From positions 1 to 64,000 of the forward strand of contig JAHJIQ010000002.1 of assembly GCA_018823285.1 (NCBI GenBank): 64,000 bases of DNA, in the 5' to 3' direction. Shown piece by piece: positions 25,391-34,679 of this stretch. Source of the DNA: Pseudomonadota bacterium. Its GTDB lineage: Bacteria > Desulfobacterota > Desulfobulbia > Desulfobulbales > JAGXFP01. The notes below the pieces were generated by a model that worked only from the letters and a program-made list of their open reading frames with translations, did no database searches and was not told where the DNA came from. Position 1 is the stretch's first letter, and each line of letters opens with the position of its first letter. The position numbers were made by a program, and so were the translations under genes.

Positions 25391-25993
25391 ATGGCAACCT
25401 CTCCGAATGTTGTAAAACACAAAGCATCCGTTATTCGTTCCCGGCGGGAAACCCTGAACGGCCATAAAAGCGTGAACCTGTGGTTTACCGGCTTGTCCGG
25501 TTCCGGCAAGTCCACCCTGGCTCATGCCCTGGAGGAAAGGCTGCATATGATGGGTTGCCGGACCTATGTGTTCGATGGGGACAATGTCCGCCACGGTCTC
25601 TGCGGGGATCTTGGCTTCAGCAGGGAGGACCGCCATGAGAATCTGCGGCGGATAGCGGAGATGGTCAATCTTTTTATCGATGCCGGAGTTCTCAGTCTGA
25701 CCGCTTTCATTTCCCCCCTTGAAGAAGACCGGAAAATGGTCAGAAAGATCATCGGCCCGGAAAACATGCTTGAAATTTACTGCAACTGCCCCGTTGAAGT
25801 TTGCGAGGAAAGAGACGTCAAAGGTTTCTACAAAATGGCTCGCGAAGGAAAAATCAAGAACTATACCGGCGTCTCCGCCCCCTATGAAATTCCGGAGAAC
25901 CCGGATATTGAACTGCATACCGACAGGCAGACGGTCAACGAGTGCATCAAGATCATCATCACCCATCTTAAAGATACCGGGATTATCATCTGA
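25391..25993 (+). CDS. cysC: Adenylylsulfate (APS) kinase
   Basis: 200 residues. CysC phosphorylates APS at the 3' position to give PAPS. P-loop FTGLSGSGKSTLA, FDGDNVRHGLCGDLGFS, SPLEEDRKMVR, and the lid EGKIKNYTGVSAPYE are all present. It stands alone here, with no sat or cysD/N in the window. In a sulfate reducer, APS normally goes to AprAB, so this enzyme would serve assimilation or sulfonation. Confidence 0.94.
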   Translation: MATSPNVVKHKASVIRSRRETLNGHKSVNLWFTGLSGSGKSTLAHALEERLHMMGCRTYVFDGDNVRHGLCGDLGFSREDRHENLRRIAEMVNLFIDAGVLSLTAFISPLEEDRKMVRKIIGPENMLEIYCNCPVEVCEERDVKGFYKMAREGKIKNYTGVSAPYEIPENPDIELHTDRQTVNECIKIIITHLKDTGIII

Positions 25994-26184
25994 CCGGATA
26001 CAGGCTTTCCTGCCATCCAACGGATACGCCCGCTCTGCCATTGCTCCAACAAGGACGTTCCGCAAAATATCGATCTCTCCGGCTGTTCCCCTCAATTCCC
26101 TGGTGGCCCCTGAACCAGATTGACTGCATCCCCTTTCTGCAATAGAATGAACAGCGGGGAATAAACCAAAAAGGGACGCATGCC

Positions 26185-27741
26185 ATGAAACTTGCCTTTG
26201 CCAAAGAGATACAGAAGCTGGACCGGGCCGCCATCAAAACATATGCGATCCCGGGGATTGTGCTGATGGAAAATGCCGGGGTTGGAACAGTTCAGGCGAT
26301 TATGGAGAGTTTCGGCGAATTGGCCGGACGCACGATAATGATTCTGGCCGGCCCGGGCAACAACGGCGGAGATGGTCTGGTGATCGCCCGCCATGTTCTC
26401 CAGCACGGAGGCACCCCGATCGTCTTTCTTCTCTGTGACCCGAAAAAGGTTACGGGTGATGCCGCCGTCAATCTGAAAATCGTGCAGAAACTCGACATTC
26501 TGGTCTACCCGATAACCGACATGGAGAGGCTCACCACCGTCGGCAACTGTATTCCTGATTCCGACCTGGTCATTGATGCCATCTTCGGCACCGGCCTGAA
26601 GCGTGAAATCACCGGCCATTTCGCCGGAGCGGTAGACCTGATCAACACCGCCGAGTGCCCGGTGATCAGCATCGACATGCCCACCGGCCTGAACAGCGAT
26701 ACCGGCATTCCCCTTGGCCCCTGCGTGGTTGCCGATATGACGGTCACCTACGGCCTTGCCAAACCCGGACAGTTGACCGGAGACGGGCCCTTATATACCG
26801 GTCGTCTCGGAATAGTTGATATCGGGATACCTCCGGCCGCGGTCGCGGAAGCAGACCTGATGATCGAGGCCCTGGAAGACCGGACCATTTCGCCGTTGAT
26901 CCCCGCCCGCCCCGCAAGAGCCCATAAAGGAACTTTCGGCCACCTGCTGATCCTTGCCGGTTCGCGTGGCAAAACCGGGGCCGCGCTCTTATGTGCCCGG
27001 GGAGCCCTCCGTTCCGGCGTGGGCCTTGTGACCATGGCCGCCCCGATGGACTTGAACAATATTTTTGAATCAGCCCTTGCCGAAGCGATGACCCTTCCGC
27101 TCCCGGGTTCTACCGATGGGTTTGCCAGTGACAAAGACCTGCAGAGGATCTGCAAAAACACGGCAGACAAACAGGCCATGGTCATCGGCCCCGGACTGGG
27201 ACAGGACAAGGCAACCGGCAGGCTCGTGACTTCTCTTTACCGCGAATCGGAGCTGCCACTGGTGGTTGACGCCGACGCCCTGAACCTGTTGGCAATAGAC
27301 CGCTCTTTACTCGCCAACCCGCCGGCGCCGAGAATCCTCACCCCCCACCCCGGCGAAATGGCCCGTCTCTCCGGGAAGAGCACCCTGAATATCCAGGCTA
27401 ACCGGCTTTCGTTTGCCATAGATTTTGCCGTATCCAATCAGGTCTATCTGGTGCTGAAAGGCCCGGGAACCATTATCGCCGCGCCGGACGGACACGCGGC
27501 CATCAACTCCAACGGCAACCAGTTGCTCGCTGCCGGCGGCTCCGGTGACGTTCTGGCCGGGGTTATCGGCAGTTTTCTGGCCCAGGGACTCGCCCCCTGG
27601 GATGCCGCATGCCTGGGGATCTATATCCACGGCATGGCCGCGGATCATCTCGCAGCGAACGACAACATCCTGACCGGCCTCCTGCCGACCGAACTCGCCG
27701 ATGAACTGCCGGCCGTCCTCACCGAACTGGCAAGCTGTTGA
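26185..27741 (+). CDS. nnr: Bifunctional NAD(P)H-hydrate epimerase / ADP-dependent dehydratase
   Basis: 518 residues repairing damaged NAD(P)H hydrates. N-terminal YjeF_N epimerase domain (1 to about 215) with AGPGNNGGDGLVIARH and IDMPTGLNSDTG. C-terminal ribokinase-fold dehydratase (about 230-518) with KGTFGHLLILAGSRGKTGAA, LTPHPGEMARL and LAAGGSGDVLAGVIG. Complete fusion of the common bacterial type. A CBS-domain gene follows 42 bases later and may share the transcript. Confidence 0.95.
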   Translation: MKLAFAKEIQKLDRAAIKTYAIPGIVLMENAGVGTVQAIMESFGELAGRTIMILAGPGNNGGDGLVIARHVLQHGGTPIVFLLCDPKKVTGDAAVNLKIVQKLDILVYPITDMERLTTVGNCIPDSDLVIDAIFGTGLKREITGHFAGAVDLINTAECPVISIDMPTGLNSDTGIPLGPCVVADMTVTYGLAKPGQLTGDGPLYTGRLGIVDIGIPPAAVAEADLMIEALEDRTISPLIPARPARAHKGTFGHLLILAGSRGKTGAALLCARGALRSGVGLVTMAAPMDLNNIFESALAEAMTLPLPGSTDGFASDKDLQRICKNTADKQAMVIGPGLGQDKATGRLVTSLYRESELPLVVDADALNLLAIDRSLLANPPAPRILTPHPGEMARLSGKSTLNIQANRLSFAIDFAVSNQVYLVLKGPGTIIAAPDGHAAINSNGNQLLAAGGSGDVLAGVIGSFLAQGLAPWDAACLGIYIHGMAADHLAANDNILTGLLPTELADELPAVLTELASC

Positions 27742-27783
27742 ACCAGACCATACCCTTTATTGATATAATTCAAGGAGACCAGA

Positions 27784-28233
27784 ATGCTGACCGCAAAAGA
27801 TATCATGACCAAAGAAGTCATCAGTGTTACCCCGGACCTGGCAGTCGGCAAGCTCGCCAACCTGCTCTGGGAAAAAAGGATCAGCGGCGTCCCGGTGATC
27901 GACGGGAACGGCAAACTGCTCGGCGTGGTGACTGAAAGCGACCTCATCGACCAGACCAAGAAACTGCATATCCCGACAGTTCTTACGATCCTCGACTCGG
28001 TCATCTTCCTTGAGAGCCCGGCGAAAATGGACAAGGAAATGAAAAAGATGACCGGGACCAGAGTCATTGATATCTGCAGCGGTGAAATAATCTCTGTCTC
28101 CGAGGACACCCCTGTTGAGGAAATCGCCACCATCATGTCCGATAAGAAGATCCACACCCTGCCGGTGGTCAAGAAAGGGAAAGTGGTCGGGGTGGTCGGC
28201 AAGGGGGATATCATCAGGACTCTGATCAGGTAA
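27784..28233 (+). CDS. Tandem CBS domain protein
   Basis: 149 residues forming one Bateman module: CBS1 (VISVTPDLAVGKLANLLWEKRISGVPVIDGNGKLLGVVTESDL in outline) and CBS2 (IISVSEDTPVEEIATIM...LPVVKKGKVVGVVGKGDII). Such stand-alone modules sense adenine nucleotides. Partner unknown. AAGGAG precedes the start. Repeat B copy 2 follows 36 bases after the stop. Confidence 0.9.
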   Translation: MLTAKDIMTKEVISVTPDLAVGKLANLLWEKRISGVPVIDGNGKLLGVVTESDLIDQTKKLHIPTVLTILDSVIFLESPAKMDKEMKKMTGTRVIDICSGEIISVSEDTPVEEIATIMSDKKIHTLPVVKKGKVVGVVGKGDIIRTLIR

Positions 28234-28269
28234 GGGCTGAGCAGGTGGATCCGACAGCACTCGGCCTTC

Positions 28270-28371
28270 ATTGAAGCTCCCCGCGGCAGATACGCAAACG
28301 GAGTACGACTCGAAAGTCTCCTTGCCGTCGCTTCCCTCGAGCTGCGGGGAATGCGTTTCGCGGTACATGTT
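28270..28371 (+). repeat. Dispersed repeat, family B, copy 2
   Basis: It matches copy 3 (31338-31439) almost throughout: ATTGAAGCTCCCCGCG, GCAAACGGAGT, a central GACTCG-AGTCTCCTTGC hairpin region, CCTCGAGCT, CGGGGAATGCGTTTCGCG and CATGTT. It lies downstream of a CBS gene, as copy 3 does. Confidence 0.88.
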
Positions 28372-28412
28372 CAATGGCCCAGATTGAACGAGGATCGGGA
28401 TGCCGCAATCCC

Positions 28413-30377
28413 TCAGAGAGGCCCCGCAACCAATTGCACTTTCACCAATCCCCTGACTGAATTTCCCAGGTAGATTTCATCGGCGGCTACGAGTTCGCTG
28501 ACCCCGATGACTGCTTCACGTATCGGCAGGTTGTCCGGGGTTGCCACTTTGCCGGTCAGCAGCGCCCGCCGGAGAACCCCGTTCAACAGACCGCAGTTCA
28601 CCGGCGGAGTGATGAGTTCCTGCCCCCTCCGGACAAAGAGATTGGTGATACACCCTTCGGTCACCTCGTCTCTTTCATTCACAAACAGGGCTTCGAAATA
28701 TCCTTTTTCCCCGGCCATTTTATAGCATTGGTCATAGAGTTCACGGCGAGTGGTCTTGTGATAGAGGAATGGGTTGTGTGAGCTGGTTCTCTCTTTTGCC
28801 AGAACCACCTTTGGCAGTCGGCCCGCACCGGGCTCTTCCGCCGGTTCCGGATCCGGATACCCCCGGGGCGGTGAACACGGTGCCGATGAGATCTCCACCC
28901 TCCCGTCCTTATGAAGCAGCAGCCGGACCCTCCGGAAACGTTCCTTACCGGTTGCAGCATCCCCGGACAAACTGACCGCCGTTTGCAGGAGCTCATCTCT
29001 CACCCTGACCGGGTCACAGGGAATCCCCCAATACGAAGCGGAGGCAAACAACCTCTCCAGGTGCTCCCCGATCAGCCAGAAACCCTTTTCCAGATCACAG
29101 AGGATGGTCTCAATCAGCTGGAAATCCGGCTCCGGCTCAACAAGAAAGCGTCCCTTCAGAGAACACTCTTCCCATTCCCGCTCCGGATCTGAATCATAAA
29201 CAATTCCTGAACCGATCCCCATTTCGCCTTTCATCCCGTCAAGGACCACCGTTCGGATCGGGACATTAAAAACCGCATCCCCTCCAGGGGTAAAAAACCC
29301 GATTCCGCCTGTGTATACCCCCCGGCTGTCAGCCTCCAGCTCCCTGATGATTTCCATCGTCCTGATCTTGGGCGCACCGGTGACCGAACCACAGGGGAAG
29401 ATTGCCCTGAACAGATCCGCCAGTCCGACCTCGGGACGCAGCTCCCCTCTCACCGAGGATGTCATCTGATGGAGAGTCTCGTAGGTCTCGACATCGAACA
29501 GAGACAAAACGTCCACCGTCCCCATCCGACAGAGGCGACCCAGGTCGTTACGCAAAAGATCAACGATCATCACATTCTCACTGCGATTCTTGACATCATG
29601 GGCCAGAGAACCGCCGATCAGCAGATCGGTCTCCGGATCCGGCGCCCGGCGCATGGTGCCCTTCATCGGCCTCACCTGACAGATATTGCCTTTTTTTCTA
29701 AAAAAAAGTTCCGGGGAAAAAGACATGATCCGCCGGTTGCCGCTACGGATGAACGCTCCGTAAGAAACACTCTGGTTCCGCCTCAACGCCCGGTAAAGGG
29801 AAGCGTCTGCCCCCGAATATTCGAACAAAAGCTTCAGGGTATAATTGACCTGATAGGTATCGCCCGTTTCAATGAAGGATTTAATCCGGGCAATATTCTG
29901 CAGATAGTCCTCTTTCTCCTGGCTGAAGGAAACACCCTCGATTACCGGCTCCTTCGGAGAGCTTTTCTCTGCGGAATCCTGCAGCCCTGGGACATTGCCG
30001 GTAAACCGGCCGCTGGCGTGATCAAAAACGTGGGGGAAACGATAGACGCCAAGTTCGGCTACAATCCCGTCTTCGGGTTGCATCAGAATGGAGAGGACCG
30101 GTTCCAGTTTATAGCCGAACTCATAGGCCAGCCAACCGACGACATAAAACCCCTGCGCCATCTTGGCCTGAACTTTATCCAGATAGGCAATTGGGTCATC
30201 TTCGGCCCGGCAGATCAACTTCTCCACCGGATCAAGAAAGAGGAAGGAGTGTTGATTGTCCTCGCTCACCCTGACGGTTTCAAGAAAAACGAAATCATCA
30301 CATTCCGCCAGAAGGCCCAACAGGTCATCAAGAAGACGCTCGGGAATTGGTCGAGAATTTATAATTTTTCTCTGCAT
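28413..30377 (-). CDS. pabB: Fused aminodeoxychorismate synthase component I / aminodeoxychorismate lyase
   Basis: 654 residues. The N-terminal PabB part (about 1-450) has FSPELFFRKKG, VRPMKGTMRRAPDPE, NVMIVDLLRNDLGR and the FPCGSVTGAPKIRTMEIIRELE signature. The C-terminal part (about 460-654) is a fold-type IV PLP lyase (PabC-like), with LIETILCDLEKGFWL, HKTTRRELYD containing the candidate PLP Lys, and FEALFVNERDEVTEGCITNLF. Together they make p-aminobenzoate for folate. The glutaminase partner (PabA) is not in the window. PabB-PabC fusions are known in other bacteria. Confidence 0.93.
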   Translation of the reverse strand: MQRKIINSRPIPERLLDDLLGLLAECDDFVFLETVRVSEDNQHSFLFLDPVEKLICRAEDDPIAYLDKVQAKMAQGFYVVGWLAYEFGYKLEPVLSILMQPEDGIVAELGVYRFPHVFDHASGRFTGNVPGLQDSAEKSSPKEPVIEGVSFSQEKEDYLQNIARIKSFIETGDTYQVNYTLKLLFEYSGADASLYRALRRNQSVSYGAFIRSGNRRIMSFSPELFFRKKGNICQVRPMKGTMRRAPDPETDLLIGGSLAHDVKNRSENVMIVDLLRNDLGRLCRMGTVDVLSLFDVETYETLHQMTSSVRGELRPEVGLADLFRAIFPCGSVTGAPKIRTMEIIRELEADSRGVYTGGIGFFTPGGDAVFNVPIRTVVLDGMKGEMGIGSGIVYDSDPEREWEECSLKGRFLVEPEPDFQLIETILCDLEKGFWLIGEHLERLFASASYWGIPCDPVRVRDELLQTAVSLSGDAATGKERFRRVRLLLHKDGRVEISSAPCSPPRGYPDPEPAEEPGAGRLPKVVLAKERTSSHNPFLYHKTTRRELYDQCYKMAGEKGYFEALFVNERDEVTEGCITNLFVRRGQELITPPVNCGLLNGVLRRALLTGKVATPDNLPIREAVIGVSELVAADEIYLGNSVRGLVKVQLVAGPL

Positions 30378-30642
30378 GGAACCTTACACACCCACCCAAT
30401 ACTTTTAGAATAATTGCGCCGAATTGCCCGGGGGCAATGGTCGTACCTCCTACCATCGACTCCGGCAGTTGGCAAGCCAAAACCCAATTCCGGGCTGACT
30501 CCGCTCTGAAAATGATTTCCTTAATCTGCTGACATCTCCTTGCCAGAAAAGCAGGAATATTATATAAGTTTTTGTTAAAATAAATTCGATTAAAGACTGC
30601 CACAGATGCAAACTGCACTTCACACCTCAGGAGGGTTTTAAG

Positions 30643-31329
30643 ATGCTTATTCAGGACTGGATGGCCAAAGACGTCATGACCGTTGACGAAAACACTTCCC
30701 TGATGCGGGCCACCCGGATCATGAAAGAGAACAATATTCGCCGACTGCCGGTGGTTTCCCATGGCAAACTTATCGGGATCATCACCGATCGCGACGTCAA
30801 GGACGCCTCTCCTTCCAAAACGACATCTCTTGACATTCATGAATTATACTATCTTTTGTCCGAAATGAAGATCAAGGATGTCATGACCAGCAGCCCCCTT
30901 ACCCTCTCCGGGAAGGACACCCTCGAAAAAGCCGCCGTGGTCATGCTTAACTCCAGGATCTCCGGCCTGCCGGTCGTGGATGACTCCGGTCACCTGATCG
31001 GTCTATTGAGCGAGACCGATGTCCTGAGAGGCTTCATTCACATGACCGGCATCAAGAAAGATGCGATCCAGTACGTTATGGATCTGCCGGATGCTCCAGG
31101 TTCAGTAACCAAAGCAACGACCATTCTGAAGGAAAACAACGCGAGGATCATAAGCATCCTCACTTCTTTCGAAGATGCCCCGGCCGGCATGAAACGGGTG
31201 GGGATCAGGATAGCCCCCATCGACGACGAAAAGGAAAAAGCGCTGTCCGACCTCCTTGCCAGCACATTCACCGTTATCTACCACGGCCGAGACAATCTCG
31301 ACAATCTCCCGCAGAAACGGCGATCATAA
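30643..31329 (+). CDS. CBS pair plus ACT-type C-terminal domain protein (AcuB-like)
   Basis: 228 residues behind AGGAGGG. Two CBS domains: MAKDVMTVDENTSLMRATRIM...GIITDRD and KDVMTSSPLTLSGKDTLEKAAVVM...GLLSETD. A C-terminal ACT-like segment begins MDLPDAPGSVTKATTIL and runs through ARIISILTSFE. This arrangement matches AcuB-type proteins. It is likely a small-molecule sensor; ligand and target unknown. The 265-base gap upstream contains a perfect small inverted repeat (ATTGCCC-GG-GGGCAAT at 30423-30438) of unknown role. Confidence 0.88.
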   Translation: MLIQDWMAKDVMTVDENTSLMRATRIMKENNIRRLPVVSHGKLIGIITDRDVKDASPSKTTSLDIHELYYLLSEMKIKDVMTSSPLTLSGKDTLEKAAVVMLNSRISGLPVVDDSGHLIGLLSETDVLRGFIHMTGIKKDAIQYVMDLPDAPGSVTKATTILKENNARIISILTSFEDAPAGMKRVGIRIAPIDDEKEKALSDLLASTFTVIYHGRDNLDNLPQKRRS

Positions 31330-31337
31330 GGAGCATC

Positions 31338-31439
31338 AATTGAAGCTCCCCGCGACAGATAAGCAAACGGAGTGAGACTCGGAGTCTCCTTGCAGTCGAT
31401 TACCTCGAGCTTCGGGGAATGCGTTTCGCGATGCATGTT
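31338..31439 (+). repeat. Dispersed repeat, family B, copy 3
   Basis: Nearly identical in layout to copy 2. It starts 8 bases after the stop of the CBS-ACT gene and is followed by a terminator, as copy 1 is. Confidence 0.88.
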
Positions 31440-31445
31440 TACCAA

Positions 31446-31473
31446 AGCCTGCCACCCGGCAGGCTTTTTTTTT
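31446..31473 (+). terminator. Rho-independent terminator following repeat B copy 3
   Basis: AGCCTGCC-ACCC-GGCAGGCT, a perfect 8-bp stem, followed by nine T. Confidence 0.92.
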
Positions 31474-31690
31474 CCGGTTTCCGCCGAGACACTTCTCTTG
31501 TTAAAACTCCGTGCCAAAGATGCGCCGGTTTTTGATTGAAGCTCCCTGCCTCAGGTCGCGAAAAGCGCAAGACCGGTCCACGACGGGCAAACCCTTCCGG
31601 GAACTCACACCCCCTCCTGAGGGGTGTAGACAATCGCCTTGGATGTTCAGGAGATAACATTCCTTCTCCTTCAGCTCCCTTCGTTCTGAC
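31474..31690. other. Non-coding stretch with a possible degenerate repeat B start and a hairpin
   Basis: GATTGAAGCTCCCTGCC at about 31532 resembles the first bases of family B and then diverges. A small inverted repeat (ACACCCC...GGGGTGT, 31607-31627) follows. It may help end transcription of the minus-strand PBP gene, but there is no T-run. No gene is seen. Confidence 0.4.
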
Positions 31691-33862
31691 TCAGGGTTCA
31701 GAGTCCGGTTCGGGTACTTCCGGAATTTTCTGCCCGATGACCGTATCTCCCTCACCGGCAACAGCCCCAATCAGCCGCCCACGCCCTTCCGGCAACAACC
31801 CTTCACGAAAGGGTACCATCATCACTCCCTCATCCAGCCCCGTTCGAATCTCACCGGTGGTCGGGTCCATGGGGAGCATTTTTATACCTGCCGGGACTAC
31901 AAAATCTTCTTTCTGTTGCGCTTGCAGCCGAATCCCCTTTTTCATGAAATCAAGCCAGACCGGTGCGGCGACCACGCCGCCGGTTTCGTTGCCGCCCAAG
32001 GGCATATGCTGATCGAATCCGAACCAGACCCCGGCCGCCAGACCAGGCGTATAACCGATAAACCAGGCATCCATATTGCTGTCACTGGTACCGGTTTTTC
32101 CGGCCGCCTCCATGGGCAACCCTCGTGCCCTGCGCCCGGTTCCTTCCTCAATCACCCCTTTCAGCAGATGGGTCATCTGATATGCAGAAGGCGCTGAAAG
32201 AACCCGCTTCCCCCCTCCGACCCTTCCCGGGTTTTCCAGAAGACGACCTTCACGGTCAACGATTCTGTCAACAAAAACAGGCGGGCGATAAACGCCGCCG
32301 CCGGCAAAAACAGTATAGGCTGTTGTCAATTCAAGGAGAGACACCCCTGAGGTTCCGAGCGCCAGTGAAAGGTTCCCGGAAAGCGGCGAAGTGACTCCCA
32401 TTTGGGCGGCAAGTCGACGTACCGGTTCAACGCCGATCTCCTGCAGGAGTTTGATGGTGACAATATTCCGTGAATTGATCAGTCCGGTCCGCACGGTGGT
32501 CGGACCATAAAACTCGCCGCTGAAATTTTCCGGCTCCCAGAATTCCCCCGCAGTTGACCCCTGCAGCTGAAGAGGCTCATCCAGAAGGATATCGGCCGGT
32601 GTCACCCCGCTTTCAAGCGCCGCCGCATAGATAAGCGGCTTAAATGCCGATCCAGGTTGTCTGCGGGATTGTACGGCACGGTTATACTGGCTGCCTTCAT
32701 AGTCAGTTCCGCCGATGAGCGCCAATACTCTGCTGCTGTCTGGCGCCATCACAACCATTGCCGCCTGAGGTTCAAGCGCGCCGGCAACACCACCATTACG
32801 CCTTCGCCAGGCCCTGACCCCTTTGTTGATCGCGAGCGCAGCCGCAGACTGCATCGGCTTGCTTAACGTTGTGTAAACTTTGAGTCCACCACCCTCCAGA
32901 GCCTCTATACCGTACCTGCTTTCCACATACTTGGCGGCCTGATCTACAAAGTATTTCTCGACCATGTTTCCCGCTTCCCGGTTTTCCCAAAGCAGCACAC
33001 TTTTGTAGGCCCGCCTGGCCTGCTCGGGGGTAATGTACCCGTCAGCGGCCATGCGGTTCAGAACATATCGTTGTCTGCCTTTGGCCAGTTTAAAATGCTT
33101 GAACGGATTGTAGCGACTCGGCGCCTGGGGCAGGCCGGCAAGCAGGCTCATTTCAGAAAGATTGAGCTCCGAAGCGCTCTTGCCGAAATAGGTCCGCGCC
33201 GCAGCCTCGACGCCGTAGGCGCCTTCGCCGAGATATATCTGGTTCAGATACAGGTAGAGGATATCCTCCTTCGGCAGATAATTATCTATCCGGTAGGCGA
33301 GAATAGCCTCACGGATTTTTCTGGTATAGGTTTTTTCAGGCGACAGGAGAAGCGAGCGCGCCACCTGCTGGGTTATAGTGCTCCCCCCCTGTGCCTTGTT
33401 GCCGGACCTGATGTTGTGAATAAGCGCCCGCAGGATCGACCAGCCGTCGACCCCCTCATGATGATAAAATCTGCCGTCTTCCGCTGCGACAAATGCCTTC
33501 GGCAACAGCTCAGACATTGCCGACAACGGAATTTCAAACCGGTTCTCTCTTGAAAATTCAGCGATCACCCTCCCCCGGTCGTCATAAAAAACAGAAGTAA
33601 GCGGCGGTCGGTAATCCGTGATCGAGGAAATATCAGGGATCTTGAGTGATGTGACAAGGTAAAGCAGCGATCCCAGCAGCACAGTCAGGAGCAAAGCTGC
33701 ACCAAGACAAAAGAGCGAGATGTGGATATGGTTCCACTGCCGGCATTTGTCCTGAATGGTGTTCTGATTGCCGGATGCTCCGGCTTTCCTGTTCGCGGTT
33801 TTTTTTGACACGGTTCTGTTGAAGCTCTGGTCCGGAGCATTGGAAATTAACAATCTCCGCAT
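31691..33862 (-). CDS. Class A penicillin-binding protein (PBP1A type)
   Basis: 723 residues making and cross-linking peptidoglycan. A basic cytoplasmic N-terminus and one membrane helix (near 48-72) precede the GT51 transglycosylase domain with AEDGRFYHHEGVD, GGSTITQQVARSL, REAILAYRIDNYL and YLNQIYLGEGAYG. The transpeptidase domain has the SxxK motif in QPGSAFKP, SRN in INSRNIV, and KTGTS. The C-terminal tail is short. Length and order are normal. Confidence 0.93.
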   Translation of the reverse strand: MRRLLISNAPDQSFNRTVSKKTANRKAGASGNQNTIQDKCRQWNHIHISLFCLGAALLLTVLLGSLLYLVTSLKIPDISSITDYRPPLTSVFYDDRGRVIAEFSRENRFEIPLSAMSELLPKAFVAAEDGRFYHHEGVDGWSILRALIHNIRSGNKAQGGSTITQQVARSLLLSPEKTYTRKIREAILAYRIDNYLPKEDILYLYLNQIYLGEGAYGVEAAARTYFGKSASELNLSEMSLLAGLPQAPSRYNPFKHFKLAKGRQRYVLNRMAADGYITPEQARRAYKSVLLWENREAGNMVEKYFVDQAAKYVESRYGIEALEGGGLKVYTTLSKPMQSAAALAINKGVRAWRRRNGGVAGALEPQAAMVVMAPDSSRVLALIGGTDYEGSQYNRAVQSRRQPGSAFKPLIYAAALESGVTPADILLDEPLQLQGSTAGEFWEPENFSGEFYGPTTVRTGLINSRNIVTIKLLQEIGVEPVRRLAAQMGVTSPLSGNLSLALGTSGVSLLELTTAYTVFAGGGVYRPPVFVDRIVDREGRLLENPGRVGGGKRVLSAPSAYQMTHLLKGVIEEGTGRRARGLPMEAAGKTGTSDSNMDAWFIGYTPGLAAGVWFGFDQHMPLGGNETGGVVAAPVWLDFMKKGIRLQAQQKEDFVVPAGIKMLPMDPTTGEIRTGLDEGVMMVPFREGLLPEGRGRLIGAVAGEGDTVIGQKIPEVPEPDSEP

Positions 33863-33873
33863 CAGCAGGCTTC

Positions 33874-33933
33874 AGTTAAAGCTGAGTTGAGCAGCTCGTC
33901 TGCTCGTACGAAACTTATACCCGAAGGGTGAAA
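33874..33933 (-). repeat. REP-like element, family C, copy 3
   Basis: On the minus strand it reads TTTCACCCTTCGGGTATAAG, then TTTCGTAC, the hairpin GAGCAGACGAGCTGCTC, then AACTCAGCTTTAA. It matches copy 4 (59098-59158) along the full length. Confidence 0.88.
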
Positions 33934-34026
33934 ATATCAGTGTGCTGAAAAAGCTGAAAACAAACGGGAGATATATTCACGGATAAATGAAAAAAGTATA
34001 CTACAACGATCGAGACAAACAACGCA

Positions 34027-34063
34027 CAAAAAAAACGGCCGCCCCGATGAGGGGCGGCCGTTT
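34027..34063 (-). terminator. Rho-independent terminator after the cytochrome c3 gene
   Basis: AAACGGCCGCCCC and GGGGCGGCCGTTT pair over 13 bp; on the minus strand a run of T follows the stem. Confidence 0.92.
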
Positions 34064-34086
34064 CATACCAGATCTGAATGCTCACA

Positions 34087-34473
34087 TTATTTTGTGTGGC
34101 AACCGTCACATTTGGTCGGACCGGTTTTACCGTCAACACCATCCTTGTGACAACCCTTGCAGTTCTTGTGGGCTGCCTTTTTGGCATCGGCAACGTCATC
34201 TTTCAGTGAGCCGTCATGACAGGATGCACATTTTGCTTCCTTACCGGCTTCATAAGCACCCTTGGAACCATCGGCATTCTTGGTGTGATGACATGCAGCA
34301 CACTCTGCCATCCCCTGATGCTTTTTGTGGTCGAAGTTTACTGAAGTTCCACCTTTCTTCGGGGTGTCGATCTTTACTGTCTCAGGACCAGCATTTCCTG
34401 CCACACTGGCACCAACTGCAAAGGTCAAAGCCATTGCAAAAGCCGCTACAAAAATTACGATTTTCTTAGCCAT
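34087..34473 (-). CDS. Periplasmic tetrahaem cytochrome c3
   Basis: 128 residues from ATG 34473, where AAGGAG lies five bases upstream (ATG 34476 is adjacent). A signal peptide ends near SVA. Four CxxCH haem motifs are visible: CAACH, CASCH, CKGCH and CDGCH, with extra His (FDHKKH, CHH) to serve as distal ligands. This is the class III cytochrome pattern, the usual electron partner of periplasmic hydrogenase in sulfate reducers. It has its own terminator and is followed upstream by the cytochrome maturation genes. Confidence 0.92.
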   Translation of the reverse strand: MAKKIVIFVAAFAMALTFAVGASVAGNAGPETVKIDTPKKGGTSVNFDHKKHQGMAECAACHHTKNADGSKGAYEAGKEAKCASCHDGSLKDDVADAKKAAHKNCKGCHKDGVDGKTGPTKCDGCHTK

Positions 34474-34679
34474 CATGTCTCCTTTTTCTGTTCATAAAAA
34501 TGAATGATAAATGAATCATGTCTCATTTACGAAATGTGATTATATATTCCGTCCCCTGTTTGATGTCAAGCATGAAAAGGACTCAATACCCAAAAAAAAG
34601 GCCCCGAAAAGATCGGAGCCCTTGAATGCACACAAGAAAAAAAATCAAGCTGGATTCCAGCGAATTTCCATCAGAGAAA

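Noticed and set aside
30423..30438. Perfect small inverted repeat upstream of the CBS-ACT gene as an operator
   Set aside because: It is short, more than 200 bases from the start and without other supporting elements; noted only within the gene entry.
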